A stretch of DNA of 64,000 nt from Clostridia bacterium (GTDB lineage Bacteria > Bacillota > Clostridia > Christensenellales > UBA1242). This document shows, in pieces, positions 7,757 to 16,344 of the stretch. The notes beneath the pieces were generated by a model, which worked only from the letters and a program-made list of their open reading frames with translations, searched no databases and was not told the origin of the DNA. Location of the stretch: the NCBI GenBank assembly GCA_017503005.1, contig JAFVTW010000009.1, positions 38,038 to 102,037 on the forward strand. Direction: 5' to 3'. Position numbers and translations under genes: made by a program. The stretch's first letter is position 1. Every line of letters starts with the position of its first letter.

Positions 7757-8866
7757 TTATAGTTTTTCACCACATTCTACACAGAACTTACCAACACCAC
7801 TATTTTCGGCACCACACTTTTTGCAAACTCTTTTTACATTTTGGCTTTTACCACAATCTGGACAGAATTTTGCCTTTGCACTAATTTCTGCATTGCAGTG
7901 TACACATTTTTTCTTACCAGCTACAGTAAACTTGTAACCACATTCTGTACAGAATTTTGCTTTTTCATTTAGACTAGCACCACAATTTGGACAGTCTTTC
8001 TTTGGAGCTGCCTTGAAGCTTTCGGTAATTACAGTACCCATAGCCATACCAGAACCTAAACCAATACCCATACCAGCCATATTGCCATTAGGATTTTGTG
8101 CACCTTCTCTCATTGCATTAGCTGCTTGATATTTTACATATGTATCCATATCGCCCATTACACCCATAGAGCTACGAGTGTCGATAGCTTTTTCTACTTC
8201 TTCTGGGAATGAAATATTTTCGATAACTAAGTTTGTAAGCTCCAAACCTAATTTAGCAAACTCTGTATTTAGTCTGCCTTGAGCAACTTGGTTGAATTCA
8301 AGCAAATTACAAGCTAAGTCTAAAGCAGAAATTTTTGACTCAGCAATAGCATCTGAGATACAAGCCACTAGCATGCTCTTTAGATAATTTGTGATATCTT
8401 CTGTTTTGAAAGTAGAGTTTGTGCCGAATAGTTCTTTCAAAAATACTGCAGCATCAGATACTCTAAATGCATATGTACCATAACTTCTAATTCTAATAGT
8501 ACCAAAATCTTTGTCTCTCATTGTAATAGGGTTGCTAGTACCCCATTTGATATTTGTAAATTGTTTGGTATTTACAAAGTAAACATCAGCATAGAATGGC
8601 GAATTGAAGCCATATGCCCAGTTAAACATTTTGGTTAAGAATGGCAAATTTGATGTAGTCAATGTGTGCATACCTGGTTCGAAAACATCGGCTAATTTAC
8701 CTTTGTTTACGAATACAGCTTTTTGACTTTCTCTTACTGTAAGTTTACTGCCCATCATAATTTGACGGCCATCCATAGGATATTTGTAAACTAGAGTATT
8801 TTTGCTGTCGTCAGTCCATTCTAAAGATTTTAATAATTGACCTTTAATAAAACTAAATAAACCCAT
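7757..8866 (-). CDS. SPFH/virion-core-like protein with triple C-terminal zinc ribbon, YdjI-like
   Basis: 369 residues. Residues about 25-235 carry the SPFH-type virion core fold (start GLFSFIKGQLLKSLEW, then a band-7-like region ending in ENISFPEEVEKAI). A Met/Gly-rich linker follows (about 245-285), then three CxxC...CxxC zinc ribbons in the last 80 residues. Bacillus YdjI has the same start and SPFH body, and works with YdjG and YdjH to anchor PspA to stressed membrane. The gene starts 14 bp after the small membrane gene at 8881, so the two form an operon. The extra zinc ribbons suggest partner docking. Role in membrane stress is inference from the family. Confidence 0.8.
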   Translation of the reverse strand: MGLFSFIKGQLLKSLEWTDDSKNTLVYKYPMDGRQIMMGSKLTVRESQKAVFVNKGKLADVFEPGMHTLTTSNLPFLTKMFNWAYGFNSPFYADVYFVNTKQFTNIKWGTSNPITMRDKDFGTIRIRSYGTYAFRVSDAAVFLKELFGTNSTFKTEDITNYLKSMLVACISDAIAESKISALDLACNLLEFNQVAQGRLNTEFAKLGLELTNLVIENISFPEEVEKAIDTRSSMGVMGDMDTYVKYQAANAMREGAQNPNGNMAGMGIGLGSGMAMGTVITESFKAAPKKDCPNCGASLNEKAKFCTECGYKFTVAGKKKCVHCNAEISAKAKFCPDCGKSQNVKRVCKKCGAENSGVGKFCVECGEKL

Positions 8867-8880
8867 AAAGTCCCCCTATA

Positions 8881-9327
8881 CTATCTTAAAATTACATTGC
8901 AAGAAACTGCACAGATTGTATCGCCTTCTGCTAGCACGATTTCTTGATTGTGTTTATATTCTCTTACATAGATACCTACACGAATATTGAATGAAGAAAT
9001 ATTTTCGTCTGTTGACAAAATAATGTATTTACCTGGTTTCAACTCGCCTTCAGTAGAAACAGTCATAGGTGTACTTTGTGGTAGAATAATATCTGCTTGT
9101 TTATAAGTAGCATTTACAGTTTCTTCTTGAGTAACTTCGTCTACTGTTACAGGATTTTCTTCTACTGTATATCTTACATCGTCAACTATATCTAAGTTTA
9201 GTTCTTCTTTCTCTTTTTGAATGCCTAATTCTTTGGCTTGTCTCTTTTTATTGACAACAATTTTAAGCACCATAAGCCCCACATAGCACAATAATGCAGC
9301 GGCTATACCAATATATAAAATTTCCAT
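8881..9327 (-). CDS. Small single-pass membrane protein, first gene of the SPFH operon
   Basis: 148 residues: one N-terminal membrane helix (about residues 4-26), then a Lys/Glu-rich linker, then a beta-rich C-terminal domain (LKPGKYIILSTDE, YVREYKHNQEIVLAEGDTICAVSC). I do not recognise the family. Its place directly ahead of the SPFH/zinc-ribbon gene, with a 14-bp gap, is that of YdjH in the Bacillus ydjGHI set, but it is shorter and I cannot confirm homology. The C-terminal domain probably sits in the cytosol or outside the membrane depending on topology, which is not clear. Confidence 0.7.
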   Translation of the reverse strand: MEILYIGIAAALLCYVGLMVLKIVVNKKRQAKELGIQKEKEELNLDIVDDVRYTVEENPVTVDEVTQEETVNATYKQADIILPQSTPMTVSTEGELKPGKYIILSTDENISSFNIRVGIYVREYKHNQEIVLAEGDTICAVSCNVILR

Positions 9328-9506
9328 AACACACTCCTAATTATGATTATCTTACAATAATTGTAGCACATTTAAAAAATATCATAAAGTAAATTGAATA
9401 TTTTTTCCCTATAATTCTACATTTTTTTAATAATTAAAATTTAAATTTTATCTAAAAAAGTATATGCCATTTTATACCATTTTATTATATCCACACAAAC
9501 ACAAAA

Positions 9507-9536
9507 AAAGTTCCCCAACTTGTGGGAAACTTTTTA
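9507..9536 (-). terminator. Terminator of the kinase-like gene
   Basis: AAAGTTCCC and GGGAAACTTT arms (one bulge) with an 8-nt loop, and an A-run on the plus strand that becomes a T-run in the minus-strand transcript. Confidence 0.65.
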
Positions 9537-10640
9537 TCTGGTTTTTTGCATTTCTTTTTCAGCCTTTTCTGTCTTTAATCTATCTTGTAATTGCACTTGC
9601 GCATCACACACTTCGTAGTAATGTGCTACCCTATTATTTAGAGTAAACAACAAATGATTTCTGGTCTTACTCTCTAGTAGATTAAACTGCATATTGTTAT
9701 TGGTAATAGCATTGACAACCTTGGTCAAAATCTTCATATCGTTTAGATATAGATTTTTGCATTGTCTTTCGCTAAGTAAATGTTGATGAAATCTGCTAGC
9801 ACAGAATGGGAATATAAAGTTTGCACACAGCTGGTCTTGTGCCTCTTCTTCTGTATTTGGATACAAGAATGGCGGTGGCAACTTGTTGCCTGCTTCGCAG
9901 AACTTTATCACATTGTCTGCCCTGTCTAGTTTTTTATCATAATTAGGTAGCTGATTGCAGATGTATCCCAAAGTAGACTTGATATCTAGGTCTATCATTG
10001 TAAAACCATTTGGCGATACCATTAAGTTCCCAGCATTAGTATCTAATGTGTGAAAACCCATATCGTACAATTCTTTGTATTGCCTAAACAATTCGTCATA
10101 TTTTTCTTGAGGCAGGTCTACTAGAATTTTTTGATTTTTGATATTGAAACTATACAAGTACCTATTCATTTTTAACCTTTGATACAAGTTTGGTTTGATA
10201 ATTATCATTTTATCTGTAGCATCTTTGCCCAAAGATTGTGTAAGAATATTGCTATGACCTACTAGCGATATCTCTTTGCCTGCAGCTCTGTCGAATACTT
10301 CGTAGTAGTGTTGGTCAGCATAAAACAATGTGTACAATTTAGGAATGTTAAAACCTTTAGATATTAGCCAGTTGTTAAACTTAATAACTTCGGCATCAGC
10401 CTCAAACTGCATATCGGCTTTCTTTACACTCTTCTTGTGTTTCAAAAGTGCATATTGCAAATTTTTCTCACCAAAAAAAGAACATTCCTTAGATGCACCT
10501 TCGTGACTCTTTCTTCTACTAGCATTGATGATAGCTTTTGCAAATATTTTCTCTGCCTTAGTTTCAGGATTCAATTCTGCTAGGTCGATAGATTTGTTCT
10601 TTACACTATTAAAGATGATTTCAAAATCTTTTGCTTCCAT
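9534..10640 (-). CDS. Protein-kinase-fold protein of unknown substrate
   Basis: 368 residues. The catalytic loop HTLDTNAGN (H197, D200, N205) and a following metal-binding IDLD (217-219) match the kinase/APH fold pattern (H-x-D-x4-N then D-x-D in place of DFG). The N-lobe is less clear; the first 60 residues are charged. I do not recognise a named family. It could phosphorylate a protein or a small molecule. The ATG at 10640 is chosen because a consensus promoter ends 6 bp before it. A longer in-frame version would overlap the P-type ATPase gene and its terminator. No Shine-Dalgarno is visible, consistent with a leaderless message. Confidence 0.6.
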   Translation of the reverse strand: MEAKDFEIIFNSVKNKSIDLAELNPETKAEKIFAKAIINASRRKSHEGASKECSFFGEKNLQYALLKHKKSVKKADMQFEADAEVIKFNNWLISKGFNIPKLYTLFYADQHYYEVFDRAAGKEISLVGHSNILTQSLGKDATDKMIIIKPNLYQRLKMNRYLYSFNIKNQKILVDLPQEKYDELFRQYKELYDMGFHTLDTNAGNLMVSPNGFTMIDLDIKSTLGYICNQLPNYDKKLDRADNVIKFCEAGNKLPPPFLYPNTEEEAQDQLCANFIFPFCASRFHQHLLSERQCKNLYLNDMKILTKVVNAITNNNMQFNLLESKTRNHLLFTLNNRVAHYYEVCDAQVQLQDRLKTEKAEKEMQKTR

Positions 10641-10646
10641 ACTGTG

Positions 10647-10675
10647 ATTATACCACACAACTTTTTTATATTCAA
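10647..10675 (-). promoter_or_regulatory. Promoter placing transcription start at the kinase ATG (leaderless mRNA)
   Basis: On the minus strand: TTGAAT (10675-10670), exactly 17 bp, then a perfect TATAAT (10652-10647), and only 6 nt (CACAGT) before the ATG. The expected start point coincides with the A of the ATG. Confidence 0.6.
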
Positions 10676-10699
10676 TACCAATATATTTAATACCCAAAA

Positions 10700-10732
10700 A
10701 AAAGAAACCGTACATATTGTACGATTTCTCTA
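10700..10732 (-). terminator. Terminator of the P-type ATPase gene
   Basis: AGAAA-c-CGTACA and TGTACG-a-TTTCT arms with a 3-nt loop, followed in the minus-strand transcript by a long T-run. Confidence 0.75.
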
Positions 10733-10735
10733 TAA

Positions 10736-13516
10736 TTATTGATTTGACGAAAACCTTATCTTGTTGATTAGGTTTACAATGTTTGCATACAATGGATAAC
10801 TGAATTGAACTAAGCATAGTATAAACAATATGTTAGTCAAATTCAAACTTACATACTCATAGAAACTAAATGGTATCACGGTAAGCATTGCAAAGCACAA
10901 CATCAGCATACCTACATACAAGAAACCTCTGTAGATGTCGAATGGTTGACAAAGTTTAAATAGAACTAATAGTCCAGAGAATGTTACAAGCAAGCTTGCC
11001 ATTGTAATAAATTGTCCACTTGTACCTAATATTCTATCAAACAAGAAACATGCTATTACATTTAGTGTAAATATGATTGCACCTGGCAAACTATTACATA
11101 TCAAGTTCGGCAAGAACTTACCCTGTATAGGTGCTTTGTTTGGTTGTAAGGACAAGCAGAATGCAGGTATACCTATTACACAATACTCAAGTAATAGTAT
11201 TTGGTTTGTAGTAAATGGGTAAGTTACTGACATTATCAAGCAGAATATAGACAAGAAAATAGTAAAGAATGTTTTCATAAGGAATAGCGAACTACTCTTT
11301 TGGATATTGTTTACTACTCTTCTACCTTCTGCAACTACACTAGGCATACTAGAGAAATTACTATCTAGCAGTACTAGGTGGCTTACATTTCTGGTAGCTT
11401 CACTACCACTAGCCATAGCTATAGAACAGTCTGCTTCTTTTAGTGCCAAAATATCATTTACACCATCGCCTGTCATAGCTACTTTGTGACCTTTATTTTT
11501 TAGAGCTTTTACCAAAATCATTTTTTGTTCTGGAGACACTCTTCCAAATACTGTATAGTTGTCTGCAGCTTCTACTACTTGTTGTTCGTTTAGTCCTTCT
11601 AGACTAATGAATCTTTCAGCATTTTCTACACCAACTCTCTTACTTACTTCACTTACAGTAATAGGGTTGTCACCACTTATAATTTTGATTTGAACTGCAT
11701 TTTCTTTGAACCACTTTATGGTCTCTGCAGCTTCTTCTCTAATGTGGTCTTCGATTACGATAATAGCAACAGGGGTTCTCTTTTGTGGAACTTTGTCGCC
11801 TTCGATTTTGCCTTCACATTGTGCTAGCAATATTACTCTAAAACCTTTGCTAGCATATTGTTTTACTAATGGGTCTACATTTGGGTCCTTTGATTTAAGT
11901 ACAAATTCTGGAGCACCAAATACATATGTTTCATCATTTTTGAATGTTACAGCACTTAGCTTTCTAGCACTGCTAAATGGCAATACTATTTGTTTTGTAA
12001 ATTCTTTGCTATATCCAAAGTAAGTTGCTAATGCTCTAGAAGTAGCATTGTTGTCTTCTAATGCAGTAAGCATACTACCCATAATGTCGTTGACAGTATG
12101 TTTTAGTGATGGAGCAATTTGAATTACAGAATTTACTTTCATACTACCATCTGTGATTGTACCAGTTTTGTCTAGACACAACACATCTGCTCTTGCAAGC
12201 ATTTCTATACTATACAAGTCTTGAACTAGTGTTCTTTTCTTTGCAAGTTTTACCACACCTACAGCAAGTGCCACACTGGTTAGTAAGAACATACCAGCAG
12301 GAATCATACCTATGATAGAACCTGCAGTCTTTTTGACTACTTCACTAATAGGCAACGATTCTGCACTATTGTTGTAGAACATTAAAATTGCTAAAGGAAT
12401 AATGATAATACCTATACAACGAATGATTGTATTTAAACTTTTTAATAGTTCACTCTTTGGTTTTTTGTATTCTTTAGCCTTTGCAGAAAGTTTGGCTGTA
12501 TAGCTAAATTCACCCACTCTTTCAACTACTGCGGTACACTTACCACTAGATATAAAACTACCTGAGTACAAAAAGTCACCTTTTCTTTTCTTTACAGCTA
12601 CACTTTCGCCAGTAAGCAAACTTTCGTTTACTTCTACTTCGCCTTCTACCACCTTACAATCAGCACAAATTTGACGACCTGTAGAGAAATATATAATATC
12701 ATCTAATACTACATCATCTACAGGTATGTCCCTTTTGTACCCCTCTCTAAGCACTGTTGCAGTAGGAGCAGATACTAAGCTAATTTTTTCGATGGTAATC
12801 TTCGCTCTAATTTCTTGAATAATACCGATGATAGTATTACATAATGTGATTAATAAGAAGAATAAGTTTGTTAAAGCACCTACAGCTATCAAGGCTGCAG
12901 CTACAGCAAATACTAGCAAGTTGAAGAATGTAACAATGTTAGTAAAGAATATTTTGCGATATGTCTTTACATTTTTGTTTTCTACTTTGTTGTGTAGATT
13001 TTCGCTCACTCTTTGGTCTACTTGTTCTTGACTAAGACCATTTTTTAAATCAATCTCAAATCTAGAAACTTTCTCTATGTCAAAGTTCTTCTTTCTATTT
13101 TTAGCTAACTTTGCTTCTTTCTCTTTCTCTTTCTTTAGCTTTGGATTAACTTCTTCTGGAGTAAGTATTCTTGGCTTTCTAATCTCTTCTACTTCTGATT
13201 TTGATTTTTTCTTTGAGTTGTCAACTTCTTCTTTTACCACAGGTTCTTCCACAGCCACAGGGTTTTCTACCTTTTCTACTTTTGGTTTTTGAGTAGTTTT
13301 TGGTTTTTGACTAGCTTGTGTCGCTGTCTTTTGAGTAGCAGGTTTATCTGCCACTTTTTTAGTACTAGCAGATTTGGTTGTACCAGTCTTTTTGGCTGTA
13401 GTAGCCTTGGTGGTAGAAACCTTCTTCTCTGGTTTTGATTCGGTTGTAACAGGTTTGTCTGCCAAATCAAGTTTTACTTGATTTTCGGCAACATCATTTT
13501 GTGTGCTTTTTGCCAT
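10736..13516 (-). CDS. P-type cation-transporting ATPase with a long Lys/Thr-rich head
   Basis: 926 residues. The first about 145 residues are low complexity (Lys, Thr, Ala, Glu, Pro), then the P-type ATPase core. TM1-2 lie at about 192-232 and the actuator loop TGES at 302-305. TM4 carries GMIPAGMFLL, and the phosphorylation motif DKTGT has its Asp at 449. Then come MTGDGVNDI and a bundle of C-terminal helices. The MIPAG in TM4 and overall layout resemble CtpE-like and mycoplasmal cation pumps; the ion (Ca2+, Mg2+ or K+) cannot be told. Start at ATG 13516 (MAKSTQ), preceded by AAAGGTGAT; an alternative ATG lies 18 bp upstream. Monocistronic, ended by its own terminator. Confidence 0.88.
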   Translation of the reverse strand: MAKSTQNDVAENQVKLDLADKPVTTESKPEKKVSTTKATTAKKTGTTKSASTKKVADKPATQKTATQASQKPKTTQKPKVEKVENPVAVEEPVVKEEVDNSKKKSKSEVEEIRKPRILTPEEVNPKLKKEKEKEAKLAKNRKKNFDIEKVSRFEIDLKNGLSQEQVDQRVSENLHNKVENKNVKTYRKIFFTNIVTFFNLLVFAVAAALIAVGALTNLFFLLITLCNTIIGIIQEIRAKITIEKISLVSAPTATVLREGYKRDIPVDDVVLDDIIYFSTGRQICADCKVVEGEVEVNESLLTGESVAVKKRKGDFLYSGSFISSGKCTAVVERVGEFSYTAKLSAKAKEYKKPKSELLKSLNTIIRCIGIIIIPLAILMFYNNSAESLPISEVVKKTAGSIIGMIPAGMFLLTSVALAVGVVKLAKKRTLVQDLYSIEMLARADVLCLDKTGTITDGSMKVNSVIQIAPSLKHTVNDIMGSMLTALEDNNATSRALATYFGYSKEFTKQIVLPFSSARKLSAVTFKNDETYVFGAPEFVLKSKDPNVDPLVKQYASKGFRVILLAQCEGKIEGDKVPQKRTPVAIIVIEDHIREEAAETIKWFKENAVQIKIISGDNPITVSEVSKRVGVENAERFISLEGLNEQQVVEAADNYTVFGRVSPEQKMILVKALKNKGHKVAMTGDGVNDILALKEADCSIAMASGSEATRNVSHLVLLDSNFSSMPSVVAEGRRVVNNIQKSSSLFLMKTFFTIFLSIFCLIMSVTYPFTTNQILLLEYCVIGIPAFCLSLQPNKAPIQGKFLPNLICNSLPGAIIFTLNVIACFLFDRILGTSGQFITMASLLVTFSGLLVLFKLCQPFDIYRGFLYVGMLMLCFAMLTVIPFSFYEYVSLNLTNILFILCLVQFSYPLYANIVNLINKIRFSSNQ

Positions 13517-13666
13517 ATTATCACCTTTATACAAAATTTATGCCCAAACTATATCGGCATATAATTATATTCCTATTTCTAGTATGTATTTTAACACAAA
13601 TAACCTATAAAATGATAATAAATAAACAAAGTTTATTAAAATATATTCAATTTTTAGATTAATAAA

Positions 13667-13695
13667 TTGAAATATATTTTTTATACTGGTATAAT
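13667..13695 (+). promoter_or_regulatory. Promoter of glyS
   Basis: TTGAAA (13667-13672), 17 bp, TATAAT (13690-13695). Transcription should start near 13702. Confidence 0.65.
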
Positions 13696-13706
13696 AAAAT
13701 ACAGAA

Positions 13707-13781
13707 AATGTGTTTTTTATTGTGTTTTGTTTTAGGTCAAAGGTAAAGTCAAAACAAAATTCTAAACACAAAATACACATT
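13707..13781 (+). promoter_or_regulatory. Long imperfect hairpin in the glyS leader
   Basis: Left arm 13707-13733 (begins AATGTGT, ends TTGTTTT) and right arm 13751-13781 (begins AAAACAA, ends ACACATT) are complementary with a few bulges, around a 17-nt loop (13734-13750). It fills most of the about 98-nt leader. No T-box antiterminator core (GGTGGTACCGCG type) is present. Confidence 0.5.
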
Positions 13782-13799
13782 ATTTGAAGGAAAATTATT

Positions 13800-15191
13800 A
13801 TGGCAGAAATTAAAACAAAAGCAACTATGGACAAAGTAGTAAACCTTTGCAAAAACCGTGGTATCATATTTCAAGGTAGTGAAATCTACGGTGGAATGGG
13901 AAACACTTGGGATTATGGTCCTGTAGGTGTAGAAATTAAAAACAACATCAAGAGAGCTTGGTGGAAAAAATTCGTACAAGAAAACAACAACACATTTGGT
14001 GTAGATGCTGCTATTCTTATGAACAGCCGTGTATGGGATGCTAGTGGTCACACTGCTAGTTTCAATGACCCAAAACTAGACTGTAAAGAATGTAAAAGTC
14101 GTGAAAGAGCTGACAACCTAATCGAAGACTATGCAAATAGACACAATATCGAAGGTGTAGTTCCAGACAAGATGACCAACGAAGAAATGCAAGCATTTAT
14201 CGAAGAACACAAAATCAACTGTCCAAAATGTGGTAACCACAACTGGACACCTATTAGAAACTTCAACCTAATGTTTGATACTTCTAGAGGTGTAACAGAC
14301 GAAAACCAAAACAAAATTTATCTAAGACCAGAAACAGCTCAAGGCGAATTTGTAAACTTCCTAAATGTACAAAGAACAATGAGAGCAAAAGTTCCTTTCG
14401 GTATAGCTCAAGTAGGTAAAGCATTTAGAAACGAAGTAACACCTGGTAACTTTATTTTTAGAACAATCGAATTTGAACAAATGGAACACCAACTTTTCTG
14501 TAAAGAAGGTACAGACCAAGAGTTCTACGAGATGTACAAACAAAAAGCATTTGACTTCTTAGTAAACATCGGTTTTGACAAAGACCATCTAAGATTCAAA
14601 GACCACGACAAACTAGCTTTCTATGCAAAAGCAGCTTGTGATATTCAATACTACTACCCTATGGGCTGGCAAGAACTAAATGGTATTCACAACAGAACAA
14701 ACCATGACCTAAGCCGTCACCAAGAATATAGTGGTAAGAGTATGCTATATCTAGACCCATACACAAACGAAAAGTTTATACCATGGGTAGTAGAATATTC
14801 TATAGGTGCAGACAGACTAATGCTAGCTGTACTATGTGAAGCATACGACGAAGAACAATTAGAAAATGAAACCAGAGTAGTTATGCACTTCCACCCTGCT
14901 CTAGCAGCATACAAAGTAGCAGTACTACCATTACAAAAACAACTAACAGAAAAAGCAAAAGAAGTATACAACAACTTATCAAATTACTTTATGTGTACAT
15001 TCGACGAAGCTGGTTCTATAGGTAAAAGATACCGTCGTCAAGACGAAATCGGTACACCTATCTGCTTAACAGTAGACTTCGATACACTAGAAGATGATAC
15101 AGTTACACTTCGTGACCGTGATACAATGGAACAAATTAGACTAAAACTAGACGAAGTCGTACCATTCGTATTAGAAAAAATTAAATTCTAA
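13800..15191 (+). CDS. glyS: Glycyl-tRNA synthetase, single-chain type
   Basis: 463 residues, the normal length for the homodimeric class II enzyme of Gram-positives and eukaryotes rather than the alpha2-beta2 type. Visible are the N-terminal GIIFQGSEIYGGMGNTWDYGP, the two Cys pairs of the zinc-binding insertion (CKECKSRERA and CPKCGNHNW), motif 2 (FRNEVTPGNFIFRTIEFEQME) and motif 3 with SIGADRLMLAVL. The C-terminal anticodon-binding domain follows (VAVLPLQKQL...RYRRQDEIGTPICLTVD). It charges tRNA-Gly in the cytosol. Shine-Dalgarno GAAGG precedes the ATG. The DUF2225-like gene follows 24 bp later in the same transcript. Confidence 0.97.
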   Translation: MAEIKTKATMDKVVNLCKNRGIIFQGSEIYGGMGNTWDYGPVGVEIKNNIKRAWWKKFVQENNNTFGVDAAILMNSRVWDASGHTASFNDPKLDCKECKSRERADNLIEDYANRHNIEGVVPDKMTNEEMQAFIEEHKINCPKCGNHNWTPIRNFNLMFDTSRGVTDENQNKIYLRPETAQGEFVNFLNVQRTMRAKVPFGIAQVGKAFRNEVTPGNFIFRTIEFEQMEHQLFCKEGTDQEFYEMYKQKAFDFLVNIGFDKDHLRFKDHDKLAFYAKAACDIQYYYPMGWQELNGIHNRTNHDLSRHQEYSGKSMLYLDPYTNEKFIPWVVEYSIGADRLMLAVLCEAYDEEQLENETRVVMHFHPALAAYKVAVLPLQKQLTEKAKEVYNNLSNYFMCTFDEAGSIGKRYRRQDEIGTPICLTVDFDTLEDDTVTLRDRDTMEQIRLKLDEVVPFVLEKIKF

Positions 15192-15215
15192 TTACACTTT
15201 AAGGAGTTTAGAACT

Positions 15216-15962
15216 ATGGCAAAATGTCCTATCTGTGGTAAAGAATATATAAATTACACAGCCGAAGACCAAACCAATATTCTAGAAATATTTACAAACG
15301 ATCCTAACTTGGTTGTAAAAATGTGTTACTTTCACAATTTCAACTACTGCCCAAACTGTGCAATTACCGAAATGAATTACACACCAGAGCAAGTAGAGAT
15401 TTTAAAGTCAAAACAAGAAAGCCTACACAAGATACTAAGTGACGACAACTTTAAATTGCTAGACAACAAAAACTATTTTAGGCTATGTGAGCTTAGTGGA
15501 TATTGTGGCGAACTTATAGACGACCACGACAAAGCTTGTCTAGGATATATGGCTGCTGTAGACATACTAGACAATCAATTACTTAAGTTTATAAAAGAAC
15601 ACGACACCAACAAAGAAAATAACAATCAAGAAGGCAAGTTGTTGATGCCTAAATTAGGTCCAGAAGACTATATGTTATTTACTGCAGGTGCCGAAAAAGT
15701 AAACTTTCTAAATAGACTAGTGTTAGGACATGCTTCAAAAGCTATCAATCAAAAACACTCCGTAGCAGTCAACTTCGCATTAGTTAGAACTCTAGCTACA
15801 TTCAATGATTTTGAGGGTGCTAGAAATGTACTAAACCTAGTAAACGAACAAATCAAAGATAAAGGTGAACCATTTGGTACAATAGTAAAAGTGCTAGGCG
15901 AAGAAATAGACAGAGCACAAAAAACTTACGAAACTGTACAAAATATGTCTAACGAAGAATAA
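15216..15962 (+). CDS. Cys-rich zinc-binding protein, possibly DUF2225-like
   Basis: 248 residues. It opens with CPICGKEY and has YCPNC near residue 45, a spaced CxxC pair suggesting one zinc site. A helical region rich in Leu/Lys follows, with repeated short helices that look TPR-like (ALVRTLATFNDFEGARNVLNLV). This order resembles DUF2225 proteins, but I cannot confirm it. A good Shine-Dalgarno (AAGGAG) precedes the ATG, and it follows glyS in the same operon. No catalytic motif is visible. Soluble. Confidence 0.6.
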   Translation: MAKCPICGKEYINYTAEDQTNILEIFTNDPNLVVKMCYFHNFNYCPNCAITEMNYTPEQVEILKSKQESLHKILSDDNFKLLDNKNYFRLCELSGYCGELIDDHDKACLGYMAAVDILDNQLLKFIKEHDTNKENNNQEGKLLMPKLGPEDYMLFTAGAEKVNFLNRLVLGHASKAINQKHSVAVNFALVRTLATFNDFEGARNVLNLVNEQIKDKGEPFGTIVKVLGEEIDRAQKTYETVQNMSNEE

Positions 15963-15965
15963 ATA

Positions 15966-15996
15966 AAAAGACAGTGTAAAAACTGTCTTTTATTTT
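15966..15996. terminator. Bidirectional terminator, convergent genes
   Basis: AAAGACAGT (15967-15975) and ACTGTCTTT (15982-15990) with a 6-nt loop and runs of A and T on the outsides. Confidence 0.85.
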
Positions 15997-16334
15997 TTTC
16001 TGTTTGCACCACAATTAGGGCAGTTTTGATCTGTCTCTGCTAGTTTTGCACCACAGTACTCACACAAGTTTTTGGCCTTTTCGTATTCTTGTTTTTCTAC
16101 GATTTTGGTTTTTACTTTGTCTACAATGTCTTTTGTAGTTTTTCTACCCTTGCTTATAAGTACTATACTTAGCACAAGTACTCCTACAAATATACCACCA
16201 AATATAATGGCTACTACCTTGAAAGTATTTTGAGCATTGTCTACTGCAGAATCAAAGTCGTTGTAATAAAATTGATTTAAAAGTCTACTTACATTCAACA
16301 TAAGATTTGATATATAGCACAAAATATTAGTCAT
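15990..16334 (-). CDS. Small membrane protein with C-terminal zinc ribbon
   Basis: 114 residues: an N-terminal amphipathic part, one strong membrane helix (about residues 39-62, GIFVGVLVLSIVLI), a Lys-rich linker, then a C-terminal zinc ribbon (CEYCGAKLAETDQNCPNCGANRKK without the last residues). Family unknown; zinc ribbons on membrane stalks usually serve as protein-binding tails. It starts 10 bp after the end of the 179-residue gene, so the two are one operon and share the ribbon architecture. Confidence 0.7.
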   Translation of the reverse strand: MTNILCYISNLMLNVSRLLNQFYYNDFDSAVDNAQNTFKVVAIIFGGIFVGVLVLSIVLISKGRKTTKDIVDKVKTKIVEKQEYEKAKNLCEYCGAKLAETDQNCPNCGANRKK

Positions 16335-16344
16335 ATATCACCTC

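Noticed and set aside
13702-13799. T-box leader for glyS (also considered for serS)
   Set aside because: No GGTGGTACCGCG-type antiterminator core or AGTA/specifier arrangement seen in either leader.
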